Shown: positions 8,245 through 17,127 of the stretch, piece by piece | How the letters are laid out: each line of letters begins with the position of its first letter | Numbering within the stretch: the first letter of the stretch is position 1 | Assembly: GCF_029835735.1 (NCBI RefSeq) | Contig: NZ_JAOEAL010000001.1 | Location: 3,658,001-3,722,000, forward strand | Direction: 5' to 3' | Source: Shewanella sp. GD04112 | GTDB taxonomy: Bacteria > Pseudomonadota > Gammaproteobacteria > Enterobacterales > Shewanellaceae | DNA: 64,000 nt | Notes under the pieces: generated by a model | What the model saw: only the letters and a program-made list of their open reading frames with translations | Told to the model about the DNA's origin: nothing | Database searches by the model: none | Translations under genes and position numbers: made by a program

Positions 8245-9153
8245 ATGCTGTCAAATGGCCTTATCTTCAAACGTAGACATATTAACCTCGGTCAATATTA
8301 TCGACCGATAGCAATCGTCCTTGTGCTATTGAGTGCATGGCTATGTTGGTTAGTCCAATTTCATCAACCCATTGAGTTAATAAAACAATACGGTCAATTT
8401 GTGTTTTTGGGGATAACGGGAGCCATCTTTGCAAACGCCACGGGAGCGGGAGGTGGAGTGATCTTTATTCCGGTGTTCTCTAGTTTAAATTTCAGTGAAG
8501 TTCAGAGTGTCTCCACGTCATTTATGATCCAATGCTTTGGTATGACGGCAGGGGCGATTTCATGGTCAGGCTACTATCGACGACACCATCACCATGACAA
8601 AACCTGGTCAGGCTTTATTCCAAGCATTTTATTAGCGGCAACCAGCTCAGTGCTTGGCCTTTGGAGCAGTCAGTTATGGCAATTGAACTCACCCTCCTCA
8701 CTGCATACCAGCTTTAGTCTTTTTTCCATCCTATTAGGGATAGCGATCATTATCAGTAGCCAGCGCCGTACCCTTCAAAGCCATCGCCTCAACGCCCTAG
8801 ACTATTGCTGGCTAGCAGTAATTGGTTATTTGGGTGGGATCATCACCGCTTGGTTATCGGTTGGCGTGGGCGAGCTGCTAGTGATCTACCTGATGTTACG
8901 GGGAGTGTGTGCCAAGATGGCCGTTGCCATCGGAGTGGTGGTATCGGCGATCACCGTCTGGTCGGCAAGTCCGATACATGTGTTTGCAAGTAGCAGTCAT
9001 GCCCTATTCGAACTGGTACTGTTTGCAGGCCCTGGTGCAATTATCGGTGGTTTATTAGCGCGAAAACTGGCGCTAATTCTCCCAGTCAAAACCTTAAAGC
9101 TGTTTTTCTCAAGTTGGATTATCTTGACTGGGAGTGTCATGCTCGCAAACTAA
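8245..9153 (+). CDS. TSUP (TauE/SafE) family membrane transporter
   Basis: A 302-residue integral membrane protein with about eight hydrophobic segments and the two TSUP half-repeats. The first contains FLGITGAIFANATGAGGGVIF, close to the family's G-x-GGG-x-hydrophobic signature; the second contains YLGGIITAWLSVGVGELLVIY. Relatives move sulfite, sulfonates or other small organic anions across the inner membrane; the substrate here is unknown. It is divergent from the chemoreceptor operon and has its own NagR-type operator, so it is probably induced with chitin use. No strong ribosome-binding site precedes the ATG, and no better start is seen. It ends 18 bp from the convergent SapC-like gene. 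Confidence 0.85.
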   Translation: MLSNGLIFKRRHINLGQYYRPIAIVLVLLSAWLCWLVQFHQPIELIKQYGQFVFLGITGAIFANATGAGGGVIFIPVFSSLNFSEVQSVSTSFMIQCFGMTAGAISWSGYYRRHHHHDKTWSGFIPSILLAATSSVLGLWSSQLWQLNSPSSLHTSFSLFSILLGIAIIISSQRRTLQSHRLNALDYCWLAVIGYLGGIITAWLSVGVGELLVIYLMLRGVCAKMAVAIGVVVSAITVWSASPIHVFASSSHALFELVLFAGPGAIIGGLLARKLALILPVKTLKLFFSSWIILTGSVMLAN

Positions 9154-9171
9154 AATGGAAAGCCCGCTATC

Positions 9172-9861
9172 TTATTTATCCATCACTAAATCAATTAAAC
9201 TTAATGAGCAAAGATGCGCATAAATGGCTGAATAGAAACCCCGTTTCGCGAAATTCAGCAAAGTCGCATCATCAAGCTGCTGTAATTTAGGCTCATCAAT
9301 CGTATAGATCCCGTCGATGTTGGTTTTCGTACCATCCAGCGCCGTAACTGTAAGTGTTCTTGGTTGTAATAACTCGTGCTCCAACAATACTTTGATAAAG
9401 TACTTTGTCATATCTTGGTAGCTAGCTTGTAAACCCGCGAGTTCGAGCTTCTTGGACAAGTAGTCCGTTTTCTCACCAGTCTCAGTAAATAATCGGTGAG
9501 TTTCATTTTCAGCCACGGATGAGTTGTTAATGTCGATGCCTAAGATAATCTTTTCCTCATCGACATGGGTCATGCCTAATGGATACAACTGCACTTGAAT
9601 AGGTAAGTATCGTGATTGCCACTGCCCATTTTTTAGCAGCTTATTGGTATTCGGTTTTAGCGCGGTAATCGCGATAGAAACAAACTCGCCAGTTTGGTTA
9701 TTCTTTGTAAATACAATAGGAAAGCTTGTCGCAGCCGACATAAACTCTTGCACTTGCAGTGGTAGCATATGCACAGTTTCAAAGTAGCTGTAATCGACCT
9801 TATCACCAATAGCCAAATTCTTATGACTCGAGTCATTTAAAGGTACAAATTGTGTTTTCAT
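9172..9861 (-). CDS. SapC family protein
   Basis: A 229-residue soluble protein without signal peptide. The run FVPLNDSSHKNLAI, then YFETVHMLPLQVQEFMSAATSFPIVF, and later QSRYLPIQVQLYPLGM matches the SapC-like family found next to TonB-dependent receptors and tryptophan-halogenase-like proteins in Proteobacteria. The biochemical role of this family is not known to me. The start has AAGGA eight bases upstream. It follows the halogenase-like gene by 36 bp and is probably cotranscribed with it. It is likely the last gene of the TonB receptor-halogenase-SapC series. Confidence 0.8.
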   Translation of the reverse strand: MKTQFVPLNDSSHKNLAIGDKVDYSYFETVHMLPLQVQEFMSAATSFPIVFTKNNQTGEFVSIAITALKPNTNKLLKNGQWQSRYLPIQVQLYPLGMTHVDEEKIILGIDINNSSVAENETHRLFTETGEKTDYLSKKLELAGLQASYQDMTKYFIKVLLEHELLQPRTLTVTALDGTKTNIDGIYTIDEPKLQQLDDATLLNFAKRGFYSAIYAHLCSLSLIDLVMDK

Positions 9862-9897
9862 TATATTTTTCCTTTTTACCCATTAAATTTAAAACGA

Positions 9898-11421
9898 TTA
9901 AATAGATTGCAAACCATAGGTACAGATTTTATCGAGCAATTCCCTATGCTCAGGCAAACCATCTAGCATCTGTTGTTTTACCTTCGACATTTTGTTCATA
10001 TACATGTTCAAAGAGGCCTGTGTTGCCGATGAGCCACCACGCAAATTAGTCTGATATTTCATGCCATAAAGCACGTATAAATAATTGTCTAAGTTAAACA
10101 CTTCAAACTTAGATGGAAAATCTTCAGCAATAGGACTATAGGATTTCCATAGTTCGAGTCGTTGCCTTAATCCTTCGGGAATAGTCTCTGAAGCCTGATT
10201 ATCTAACCAAAATGATGAGTCAGTTCTATCCGATAAACAGTAATGCAGTTTGGCAAATTCAACGACCCGCTCCCATGCGTAGCCCACGGTATCATTAAAT
10301 CGCTTTGCTAAATAATCAACATCATCTGTATGCACTGGAAAACGTTCTGCCAGAAAACGTGCAGAGAAATCCGTTAACAATATGGATGTCGCTTCAATCG
10401 GCTCTAAAAAGCCTTGAGCTAACCCTAAAGCTACACAGTTTTTTACCCAAAACTGTTGACGATGGCCCACTGTCATTGGAATTTTACGATGGGGAACATC
10501 GGCAAGTTTGCCACCGAGATATTGGTCAAACTTTCGCTCTGCCTCTGACTGCGCCATATGAGCAGACGAATAGACAAATCCCGTGCCTCGGCGCTGGGTC
10601 AATGCGATATCCCAAATCCAACCTGCTCGATGGGCCGTTGCTTGAGTATAAGGAGGGATGATATCCGTAGGTTGCGTTGGGATTTGCGCGACTAACGCAG
10701 TATCAATAAACAGTTGATGCGCTTTACTGATAAATGGCACTTTTAGTGCCTTAGCTAACAAAATAGATTCAAAGCCACTGCAATCAATATAGAAATCGAA
10801 AGAGAGAGTCCCTTGCTCGGTCTGCAAAGATGAAATTGCACCATCATCGCCTAAACGAACATCCTGCACAGTGGCAAAAATGTGCTCAACGTTGAATTTC
10901 TCAATCGCATTTTTAGCCAGTAATTTGGCAAATTTTGCCGCATTTAGATGATAGGCATAGCCTAACACTCCGGCATATTCGGGTGTTGTGATTAGCTTTG
11001 GCGCTTTTGCAGCCTCACAAACAAGATGCTGGGGAGAAACATAATCTGCAAAATCGCCTTGTTTCTCGGCCAACCAAGCAGAAACAGTATCTACACTTTG
11101 TAAATTGATGATATCAAATAGATGGTGGTAGAAATTATCCTTACCATGTCGAACTTTATCTAACCAATTTACAAATTTAATTGACTGCTTAAATGTCACA
11201 TCGCATGAGCGAATAAACTCTGATTCACTGATCCCAAAACTCTGTAGTGATTTCCGAATGGACGGTACAGTACCTTCACCAACTCCGATGATAGGAATAT
11301 CAGGAGATTCAATCAGCGTGATAGATAGCTCAGAGCGCCCCTGCAACACTCGCCCTAAATGATTCGCCGCTAACCAACCTGAAGTCCCGCCCCCTATAAT
11401 GGCTATTTTTCTGATTGTCAT
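9898..11421 (-). CDS. Tryptophan-halogenase-like flavoprotein
   Basis: A 507-residue protein of the flavin-dependent tryptophan halogenase family. The FAD-binding GGGTSGWLAAN is at residues 10-20 and GVGEGTVPSIR at 46-56. A lysine at residue 78 (TFKQSIKF) aligns with the catalytic lysine of PrnA-type enzymes, and FLEPIEATSI carries the conserved Glu. The halogenase WxWxIP signature reads WIWDIA here, so the final proline is lost. Members of this family beside TonB receptors for carbohydrates are widespread and not shown to halogenate. GAGGCG precedes the ATG. The gene lies after the receptor gene and its terminator, so it needs read-through or its own promoter. Confidence 0.87.
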   Translation of the reverse strand: MTIRKIAIIGGGTSGWLAANHLGRVLQGRSELSITLIESPDIPIIGVGEGTVPSIRKSLQSFGISESEFIRSCDVTFKQSIKFVNWLDKVRHGKDNFYHHLFDIINLQSVDTVSAWLAEKQGDFADYVSPQHLVCEAAKAPKLITTPEYAGVLGYAYHLNAAKFAKLLAKNAIEKFNVEHIFATVQDVRLGDDGAISSLQTEQGTLSFDFYIDCSGFESILLAKALKVPFISKAHQLFIDTALVAQIPTQPTDIIPPYTQATAHRAGWIWDIALTQRRGTGFVYSSAHMAQSEAERKFDQYLGGKLADVPHRKIPMTVGHRQQFWVKNCVALGLAQGFLEPIEATSILLTDFSARFLAERFPVHTDDVDYLAKRFNDTVGYAWERVVEFAKLHYCLSDRTDSSFWLDNQASETIPEGLRQRLELWKSYSPIAEDFPSKFEVFNLDNYLYVLYGMKYQTNLRGGSSATQASLNMYMNKMSKVKQQMLDGLPEHRELLDKICTYGLQSI

Positions 11422-11474
11422 AACGCGCCTCTAAAATTGCGTAAGCTGAGTTTATTGTTGGTGTTTTTGATAAT

Positions 11475-11502
11475 AAAAAGCCTAGCGATTGCTAGGCTTT
11501 TT
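11475..11502 (-). terminator. Intrinsic terminator after the TonB-dependent receptor gene
   Basis: A perfect 12-bp stem AAAAAGCCTAGC with its complement and a four-base loop GATT. It has T-runs on both strands and could stop transcription either way. It lies 15 bp after the receptor stop, between receptor and halogenase-like genes. Confidence 0.85.
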
Positions 11503-11517
11503 CGTCACTGAATTGAA

Positions 11518-14142
11518 TTAGAAGCGCAGTGCTACACCAAGTTTGTAGCGAGCTTCACCATCGAAGCTCCACACTGGGTAGTTATCTTTAAACTCACTGA
11601 TAACGCCTTCAGCATCAACAGGTGATACACCTTTCTGAATGCTATCTTCTTCAAGTAAGTTAACCACTTCAAATGTCACAGATAAGTAATCAGTTACATC
11701 ATAGTTAGCACTTAAATCTAACGTGCCGTAAGCTTGGTGCTCGCGGTTACCATAGAAGCCTGGTAATTCGCGCATCATATACTCAGAACGCCAGTTATAA
11801 GCTACACGAGCTGAGAAATCATCGATTTCATAGTAACCCACTAAGTTAACAGTATGCTTAGATGAGTCTGAGAACACCCCTACACGGTCCGCATAGTTTT
11901 CAGCTGGAGATGAAGCATCTGCAAAGGTGTAGTTAGCTGAGTAACCAAAACCATTGTCAAATGAATCTTGCAACTGCAACTCAATACCATCGATAGAACC
12001 ACCGTTAGCATTGTAGTTTTCACTCACGGTCCAGCAGTCGTAGATGCCTGCACCACAAGAACTGCCACCTTGAGCAACTAAGTTAGGATCATCAATACCA
12101 ATCTGTTGGTTCAGCTTTTCTCTTGTCGAAATGAAAGAGTTAACATCTTTAATGAAGTAAGTAACAGCAAATAATCCTTCACCGCTGAAGTACCATTCTA
12201 AGCTCAGATCAGCCTGAGAGGCTTTGAACGGCTGCAAATTCACGCTACCAGTCACTTTCTTCTCGTTGCCTGGCGTACCATCGTTGAAACCTGGTAACTT
12301 AGACGTCGCGAAGAGATCCGCATAGTTAGGACGAGAAATAACTTGCGCAGCTGATGCTCTTAAAATTAAGTCACTTGCCAAGTCAAACGCAATGTTCATG
12401 CTTGGTAATACATCGTGATAGCTTGCCTTATCAGTACTTAAATCATCAGCATAAGTACCAGTTTGGCTAAACGCGTAGTAGTCAGACTCAACATCGGTAG
12501 AGATATATCTTAAACCGAAGTTACCACGCACACCTTCACCGGCAAAAGTAGCCATAGTGTACAGGGCTAAGTTTTTCTCTTGCAGTGTACCGTAACCAGA
12601 CTTATCTAAAGTAAAGCCATCGATAGCACCATAAGCATCTCTGATCATATTGTCAAAAATTGGCTTAGGTAAGGTAAAACCAGCGCCAGATGACATAGTG
12701 CCAGAGTAATATTCAGAGGCATCTTTTGCGACGATATTAGATGATTGTGCAGCTTCAGTCGTTTGAGTTACATCGTGGTCTGCATAGCTAATACCTGATT
12801 TAATAGAGGTAATAACGCCAAATTCAACTGGAACAGTGATATCGAAGGTCGCAAATGATTCTTCGTCTGTGTTAGGTTGTTTTTTCAGCGCCCAGCCAGC
12901 AGTTTCCAATTGACCGTTGAAGTCACCCGCATCAAATGAGTTGTTTGCAATGTTGATGTCAATCACATCACCAGTTGCATCGTAAGTCCCTGCGAAATCT
13001 TCTGGTTTACCAATTGATTGACCGTAGTTAGAAGTAAGATCGGTACCACCTTCAGCTTTAGTTTTACCGATGCGGCCTTCTAACTTATAGTTTTCAGCCT
13101 GATAAGCGAAATCTAAATCCACAGTGTCTGATGACATACTTGCTTTACGAGCCCATGTTTGTGCCCAAGCAAATCCGCCTTTATCTGTGTGTTCAACTAA
13201 TGTACATACGCCTGCGGCATTTTTCTTAAGACAAGTATTCTCACCTTGCTGGGTTGGGAATAAGAAAATTGACGTGTTAGCGTTGTTAGCATCGAGCTGT
13301 AAGCTCATTAAATTCAGACCGAATTCCAGGTTATCAGTTGGTCTGTATTGGAATGCAGCATTTAAAGCTGTGCGCTCACGGTCTTGCTGGAAAGTAGTAG
13401 GAACAATTTCCCCCCAACCTAACAGAGTTTCAATACCGTTACGTTGATATTGTGTTTGATCCAAAGAACCAGCCACTAGGAAACCAAACTTCTCATCTTC
13501 CGTTTTCCAGCTGTACAAACCTGAAGTTTGTGGATCAATTTCTTCTGAAACGGTTCCGTAATCCCCTTTCGCACTCAGGAAGACTGAGTTTGCTTCCAAA
13601 TCTAAAGGTTTACGAGTTTTAACAATTACAGTACCGCCGATACCACCTTCAGCGATATCAGCCTGAGATGATTTGTAAACTTGAATACCACCAACCATTT
13701 CTGGCGGCAGTAAGCTGTAGTTAAAGCTACGGTCGATAGCTTGTTGGTCAAACCAACCAGTCGAAGCAACTGAATGGCCGTTCAGTAACGTGCTCGTTAA
13801 TTGGCTTGAAGCGCCACGAATAGAAACTTGTTGTCCTTGACCAAACTGACGGTTTACAGCAACGCCAGGAATACGACCTAAGGACTCCCCTACGTCACCA
13901 TCAGGGAATTTACCGATATCTTCAGCAGTCACAGCATCAACGACAGAATCAGAAAAACGTTTGTCGTTAACAGAAGCTTTCATCGAAGCTCTCATACCAC
14001 GAACTTCAATTTTCTCAATATTTTCAGCAGCAGCTGCAGTGGCTTCAGCTTCTGCAGCAACAGCTCCGATTGAAACAGCGCTGCCGAGTAGGATAGCAAT
14101 GTTTGTAGCTAGTACACTTTTCTTAAAGGATGATGGTCGCAT
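11518..14142 (-). CDS. TonB-dependent outer-membrane receptor, probably for chitooligosaccharides
   Basis: An 874-residue TonB-dependent receptor. From the ATG at 14142 there is a signal peptide (MRPSSFKKSVLATNIAILLG, cleavage after AVAAEA), the plug (~55-180, with EDIGKFPDGDVGESLGRIPGVAVNR and SIRGASSQLTSTLLNG), and a 22-strand barrel ending in Phe (KLGVALRF). There is no extra N-terminal signalling domain. The start at 14142 is chosen over the in-frame ATG at 14190 because GGAAGGGAAACGAG precedes it and the signal peptide begins there. Ligand class is inferred from the operator 56 bp upstream and from the facing nagR; the family also includes receptors for other sugars. Confidence 0.88.
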   Translation of the reverse strand: MRPSSFKKSVLATNIAILLGSAVSIGAVAAEAEATAAAAENIEKIEVRGMRASMKASVNDKRFSDSVVDAVTAEDIGKFPDGDVGESLGRIPGVAVNRQFGQGQQVSIRGASSQLTSTLLNGHSVASTGWFDQQAIDRSFNYSLLPPEMVGGIQVYKSSQADIAEGGIGGTVIVKTRKPLDLEANSVFLSAKGDYGTVSEEIDPQTSGLYSWKTEDEKFGFLVAGSLDQTQYQRNGIETLLGWGEIVPTTFQQDRERTALNAAFQYRPTDNLEFGLNLMSLQLDANNANTSIFLFPTQQGENTCLKKNAAGVCTLVEHTDKGGFAWAQTWARKASMSSDTVDLDFAYQAENYKLEGRIGKTKAEGGTDLTSNYGQSIGKPEDFAGTYDATGDVIDINIANNSFDAGDFNGQLETAGWALKKQPNTDEESFATFDITVPVEFGVITSIKSGISYADHDVTQTTEAAQSSNIVAKDASEYYSGTMSSGAGFTLPKPIFDNMIRDAYGAIDGFTLDKSGYGTLQEKNLALYTMATFAGEGVRGNFGLRYISTDVESDYYAFSQTGTYADDLSTDKASYHDVLPSMNIAFDLASDLILRASAAQVISRPNYADLFATSKLPGFNDGTPGNEKKVTGSVNLQPFKASQADLSLEWYFSGEGLFAVTYFIKDVNSFISTREKLNQQIGIDDPNLVAQGGSSCGAGIYDCWTVSENYNANGGSIDGIELQLQDSFDNGFGYSANYTFADASSPAENYADRVGVFSDSSKHTVNLVGYYEIDDFSARVAYNWRSEYMMRELPGFYGNREHQAYGTLDLSANYDVTDYLSVTFEVVNLLEEDSIQKGVSPVDAEGVISEFKDNYPVWSFDGEARYKLGVALRF

Positions 14143-14197
14143 CTCGTTTCCCTTCCATAACTTTATTATCGTTTTAGTATTCATAACCATTCCGATG

Positions 14198-14217
14198 GAA
14201 TGACAACGCTGTCATGT
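14198..14217. promoter_or_regulatory. NagR-type operator ahead of the TonB-dependent receptor
   Basis: GAATGACAACGCTGTCATGT contains a perfect 16-bp palindrome ATGACAACGCTGTCAT except for one central pair. It is 56 bp from the receptor ATG. On the minus strand TTGTCA within it could be a -35 box with TGAATA 17 bp on. Confidence 0.82.
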
Positions 14218-14471
14218 CTAGTGCAAACATTACACAATAATTAACAGCCTTGCCACAACAAAATAACTCTGGACGAAAAAAAATGTCATAAAGCGAAGTG
14301 TTGAGAAGTAAAAAACCAATATATTCAAGTAAAAATAATCACTTAGATATTTCGATGTAAAATTACAACTTATAACCGAGTGTTAACAGTTGAAAAATGC
14401 CTCAGTTTGTAACAATTCAGCATTGCTATACGCGGTAAATGCTCGCACTATAAGAAGCATAATAAAAAGCA

Positions 14472-14491
14472 AGCTGACAACGCTGTCGGCT
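14472..14491. promoter_or_regulatory. NagR-type operator ahead of nagR (autoregulation)
   Basis: AGCTGACAACGCTGTCGGCT keeps the central TGACAACGCTGTC and has outer AAGC/GCTT symmetry instead of AAAT/ATTT. About 80 bp upstream of the LacI-type gene, which suggests autorepression. Weakest match of the five. Confidence 0.7.
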
Positions 14492-14568
14492 TGTAAATTG
14501 CGCCTAAAGGATTTAGGTTCATCAATTAGCTAGCCCTTCGCACATTTGAATAAAGAGTTTGTAGATCA

Positions 14569-15585
14569 ATGAAAGTCACTATCAACGACGTCGCTAAATA
14601 TGCTGGAGTGTCAATCAAGACAGTTTCCCGCGTAACCAATAACGAACCTTCGGTAAAACAAGCCACGGTTGATAAAGTGAACGAGGCCATCAAAGCATTA
14701 AACTACCAGCCCAATCTCGCAGCCAGAAACCTTGCTGGCACAAAATCCTATGCCATTGGTTTTATTTATGATAATCCCAACGCTTATTACATTATTGATA
14801 TGCAAAACGGGATTTTGTCGGCCTGTAAAGATAAAGGCTATGAACTGGTTATTCATCCTTGTAATGCCAAATCTGACACCATTTGTGATGAACTGACTCA
14901 ACTCGTGAAACATTCGCGGCTGGCAGGTTTAGTATTAACACCGCCCCTTTCTGAAGATCCTAAAGTTCTTAAAGCCTTAAGTGATATTGACGCCAACTAT
15001 GTGCGCATTATTGCCGGCGAAGGTGATAAAGAGCAGGATGGACTGACGATTTTAGTCAATGACAAATTTGGTGCGGTAGAAATTACTCAGCATTTGATCG
15101 ACTTAGGCCATAAAGAAATTGCCTTTTTAAGTGGCGATTTACACCACGAGTCTACCAAAGAGCGGTTACTTGGTTATAAACAAGCATTAACAAAAAATCG
15201 CCTGCTTCTGAATGAAGATTACATAATTGAAGGAAAATACTCATTTGAGTCTGGCGTTGAAGGGGCTAACACGCTGATCAAACAGAAGAACCGCCCAACA
15301 GCGATTGTTGCCTGTAACGACGAAATTGCAGCAGGGGCACTTTTTGCAGCTCGTTTAGCAGGGCTAGATATCCCTGGCGATCTATCCATTGTCGGCTTCG
15401 AAGACAGCCCATTCTCACGCCAAACTTGGCCAAAACTAACAACAGTGCATCAACCTAACGCTGAAATTGCCCAAGTGGCAACAGAGCTGTTAATCGCGAA
15501 ACGCCGTGAACAAGATGCCAAGTTTGCAAAAACATTTACGCCAGAGCCTGTGATCCGAGACTCTTCTGCCTCTCCCAAACATTAA
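14569..15585 (+). CDS. nagR: LacI-family transcriptional regulator of GlcNAc/chitin use
   Basis: A 338-residue LacI/GalR repressor. The helix-turn-helix and hinge VTINDVAKYAGVSIKTVSRV lie at residues 3-22, with LAARNLAG at the hinge. The sugar-binding domain includes AYYIIDMQNGILSACKD, HESTKERLLGYKQAL and IPGDLSIVGFEDSPFS. In Shewanella a LacI-type NagR controls GlcNAc genes and responds to pathway sugar phosphates. Its operators are present here at five places, including its own promoter. Only a weak ribosome-binding site (GAGTTTGTAGATCA) precedes the ATG, consistent with low expression. Ligand specificity is from family knowledge, not from residues I could check. Confidence 0.9.
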   Translation: MKVTINDVAKYAGVSIKTVSRVTNNEPSVKQATVDKVNEAIKALNYQPNLAARNLAGTKSYAIGFIYDNPNAYYIIDMQNGILSACKDKGYELVIHPCNAKSDTICDELTQLVKHSRLAGLVLTPPLSEDPKVLKALSDIDANYVRIIAGEGDKEQDGLTILVNDKFGAVEITQHLIDLGHKEIAFLSGDLHHESTKERLLGYKQALTKNRLLLNEDYIIEGKYSFESGVEGANTLIKQKNRPTAIVACNDEIAAGALFAARLAGLDIPGDLSIVGFEDSPFSRQTWPKLTTVHQPNAEIAQVATELLIAKRREQDAKFAKTFTPEPVIRDSSASPKH

Positions 15586-15604
15586 TTTTCAGCCCTACAA
15601 GGCT

Positions 15605-15642
15605 AAAACAAAACAGAGAGCCAAGGCTCTCTGTTTTGTTTT
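15605..15642. terminator. Bidirectional terminator between nagR and ndh
   Basis: A perfect 18-bp stem (AAAACAAAACAGAGAGCC and complement) with a two-base loop AA. The T/A-rich outer ends serve both strands, as expected between the convergent nagR and ndh genes. Confidence 0.88.
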
Positions 15643-15645
15643 CAG

Positions 15646-16935
15646 TTAATGCAATTTCAGCTTTGGCCTTTGCCATTTCAGTAACTTTTGCGCAATGCGA
15701 TAAATAATTGCGGAGAACCAGCCATATAGGCTCGCTAAGTGTCTTTGGTATAACGAAATATACATGACCCTTGCGATATGACCTTCCACGAAGAAAGTCC
15801 CAGAACGCAAATTCCCCATTAGATTACCGACCGCAGAAAAACGACTTAAAGACACCAGAGAACCATAGTCTTTATACACAAAAGGTTTTTCCGCCTTCCC
15901 TTGTAAACGATTCACAATATTCTCATACAAGGTATCCGCCATTTGTGCTGCCGCTTGAGCGCGAGGGGGCACAGGTTGGCCGGACTCCAAAATTAATAGA
16001 GCGCAATCCCCAAGCGCATAAATGTCTTGATGGCCTTTAACTCGCATACAAGCATCAACTTCCACTTGATTGCGTGGCGTAATGGGTAACTTAGAGAAGT
16101 TTTGAAACGCTTTTGGACCTTTCACACCAGCCGCCCACACTTTAAGTCCCGCTTCGATAACGTCACCATCCTGTGTAATAAAGCCATCGCGGGTGACTTC
16201 TTTAACCTGCACCCCGATATGCAAACGGATGCCAATTTTATCCAATACCGCTTGAGCTCTTGCGCTCACTCGTTCGGGTAACTGTGGGAGAATTTTTGGT
16301 GACGCTTCAATAAGATGCACATCAAGATGATTCTTAGAGATATTGAGGTAGCCATACTCTTTCACCGATTCAATGACATGGTGAAGCTCTGCGGCTAATT
16401 CGACACCGGTGGCGCCAGCACCAACAATACCTATACTGACTTTCTCTTGTGTTTCATTGAGTTGCAGTAATGCATCTAATAATTTTTGATGGAATAAGTT
16501 AGCGTTATCTAAACTATCAAGGAAAATACAATGCTTCTCAGCACCTAGGGTATTAAAGCTATTAGAGACCCCGCCTAAGGCTAGTACTAAGTAATCGTAT
16601 TCAATTTGACGGGGCTCAAGCAGCAATTCACCAGAGTCACTATAAACCGCAGCAAGTTGGATGGTTTTGGCATCAGGTTCACATTGCTCAATTTCGCCAC
16701 GAATGTAGCGATAGCCATTCTTAAGACCATGATCTCGATACAACAATCCCTCTATAGACTGGTCAATAACCCCAACAGCTACTTCGTGTAATTTTGGCTT
16801 CCAAATATGGATTGGGCTTTTATCAATTAAGCAAACATCGACGACATCACTACCGCCCATCTTGCGGCCTAATTTAGAGGCTAGCGCTAAACCTGCCGCC
16901 CCACCACCTACTATCACGATTCGTTTCGTAGCCAA
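15646..16935 (-). CDS. ndh: NADH dehydrogenase, type II (NDH-2)
   Basis: A 429-residue peripheral-membrane flavoprotein that passes electrons from NADH to quinone without pumping protons. The FAD-site GGGAAGLALASKLG is near the N-terminus and the NADH-site GIVGAGATGVELAAELHH near residue 165; AAGVKGP and YALGDCA are also typical. The start codon is TTG (translated MATKRIVIVGG) with GAGGTTG just upstream; no ATG fits. The C-terminus has a basic, hydrophobic stretch (IIYRIAQKLLKWQRPKLKLH) suited to membrane attachment. It appears monocistronic, with a strong terminator after it and an inverted repeat about 70 bp ahead. Confidence 0.92.
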   Translation of the reverse strand: MATKRIVIVGGGAAGLALASKLGRKMGGSDVVDVCLIDKSPIHIWKPKLHEVAVGVIDQSIEGLLYRDHGLKNGYRYIRGEIEQCEPDAKTIQLAAVYSDSGELLLEPRQIEYDYLVLALGGVSNSFNTLGAEKHCIFLDSLDNANLFHQKLLDALLQLNETQEKVSIGIVGAGATGVELAAELHHVIESVKEYGYLNISKNHLDVHLIEASPKILPQLPERVSARAQAVLDKIGIRLHIGVQVKEVTRDGFITQDGDVIEAGLKVWAAGVKGPKAFQNFSKLPITPRNQVEVDACMRVKGHQDIYALGDCALLILESGQPVPPRAQAAAQMADTLYENIVNRLQGKAEKPFVYKDYGSLVSLSRFSAVGNLMGNLRSGTFFVEGHIARVMYISLYQRHLASLYGWFSAIIYRIAQKLLKWQRPKLKLH

Positions 16936-17001
16936 AATAACAACCTCAACAAGCCTATTTAAGTGGCTAAGTTATACCATGGAACAGATAAGAGATAACT
17001 A

Positions 17002-17018
17002 CTTTAGTCTAACTAAAG
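17002..17018. promoter_or_regulatory. Inverted repeat upstream of ndh
   Basis: CTTTAGT-CTA-ACTAAAG is a perfect 7-3-7 inverted repeat, 67 bp before the ndh start. It is not followed by a T-run, so it is more likely an operator than a terminator. I do not recognise the motif. Confidence 0.35.
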
Positions 17019-17088
17019 AGGCTATTTTGCATTAAAGATATTTCAGGAACAGAAAGACTTAGTCACATCGAACATAAATTTTAAGCAA

Positions 17089-17112
17089 CAAAAAAGGGCC
17101 TAATGGCCCTCT
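17089..17112 (-). terminator. Intrinsic terminator after glnB
   Basis: AGGGCC-TAAT-GGCCCT followed on the minus strand by six T residues, 18 bp after the glnB stop. Confidence 0.85.
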
Positions 17113-17127
17113 CTTTAAACGGATAAA

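Larger units (their letters stand above)
14143..14568. other. Divergent regulatory region between the TonB receptor and nagR
   Basis: This 426-bp gap is AT-rich and contains two NagR-type operators, one near each gene start. No further gene, hairpin terminator or RNA was recognised between them (about 14220-14470). Confidence 0.7.

Noticed and set aside
9898..11421. Part of an antibiotic biosynthesis cluster
   Set aside because: No synthase, peptide synthetase or tailoring gene is near; the neighbours are chitin-use genes.
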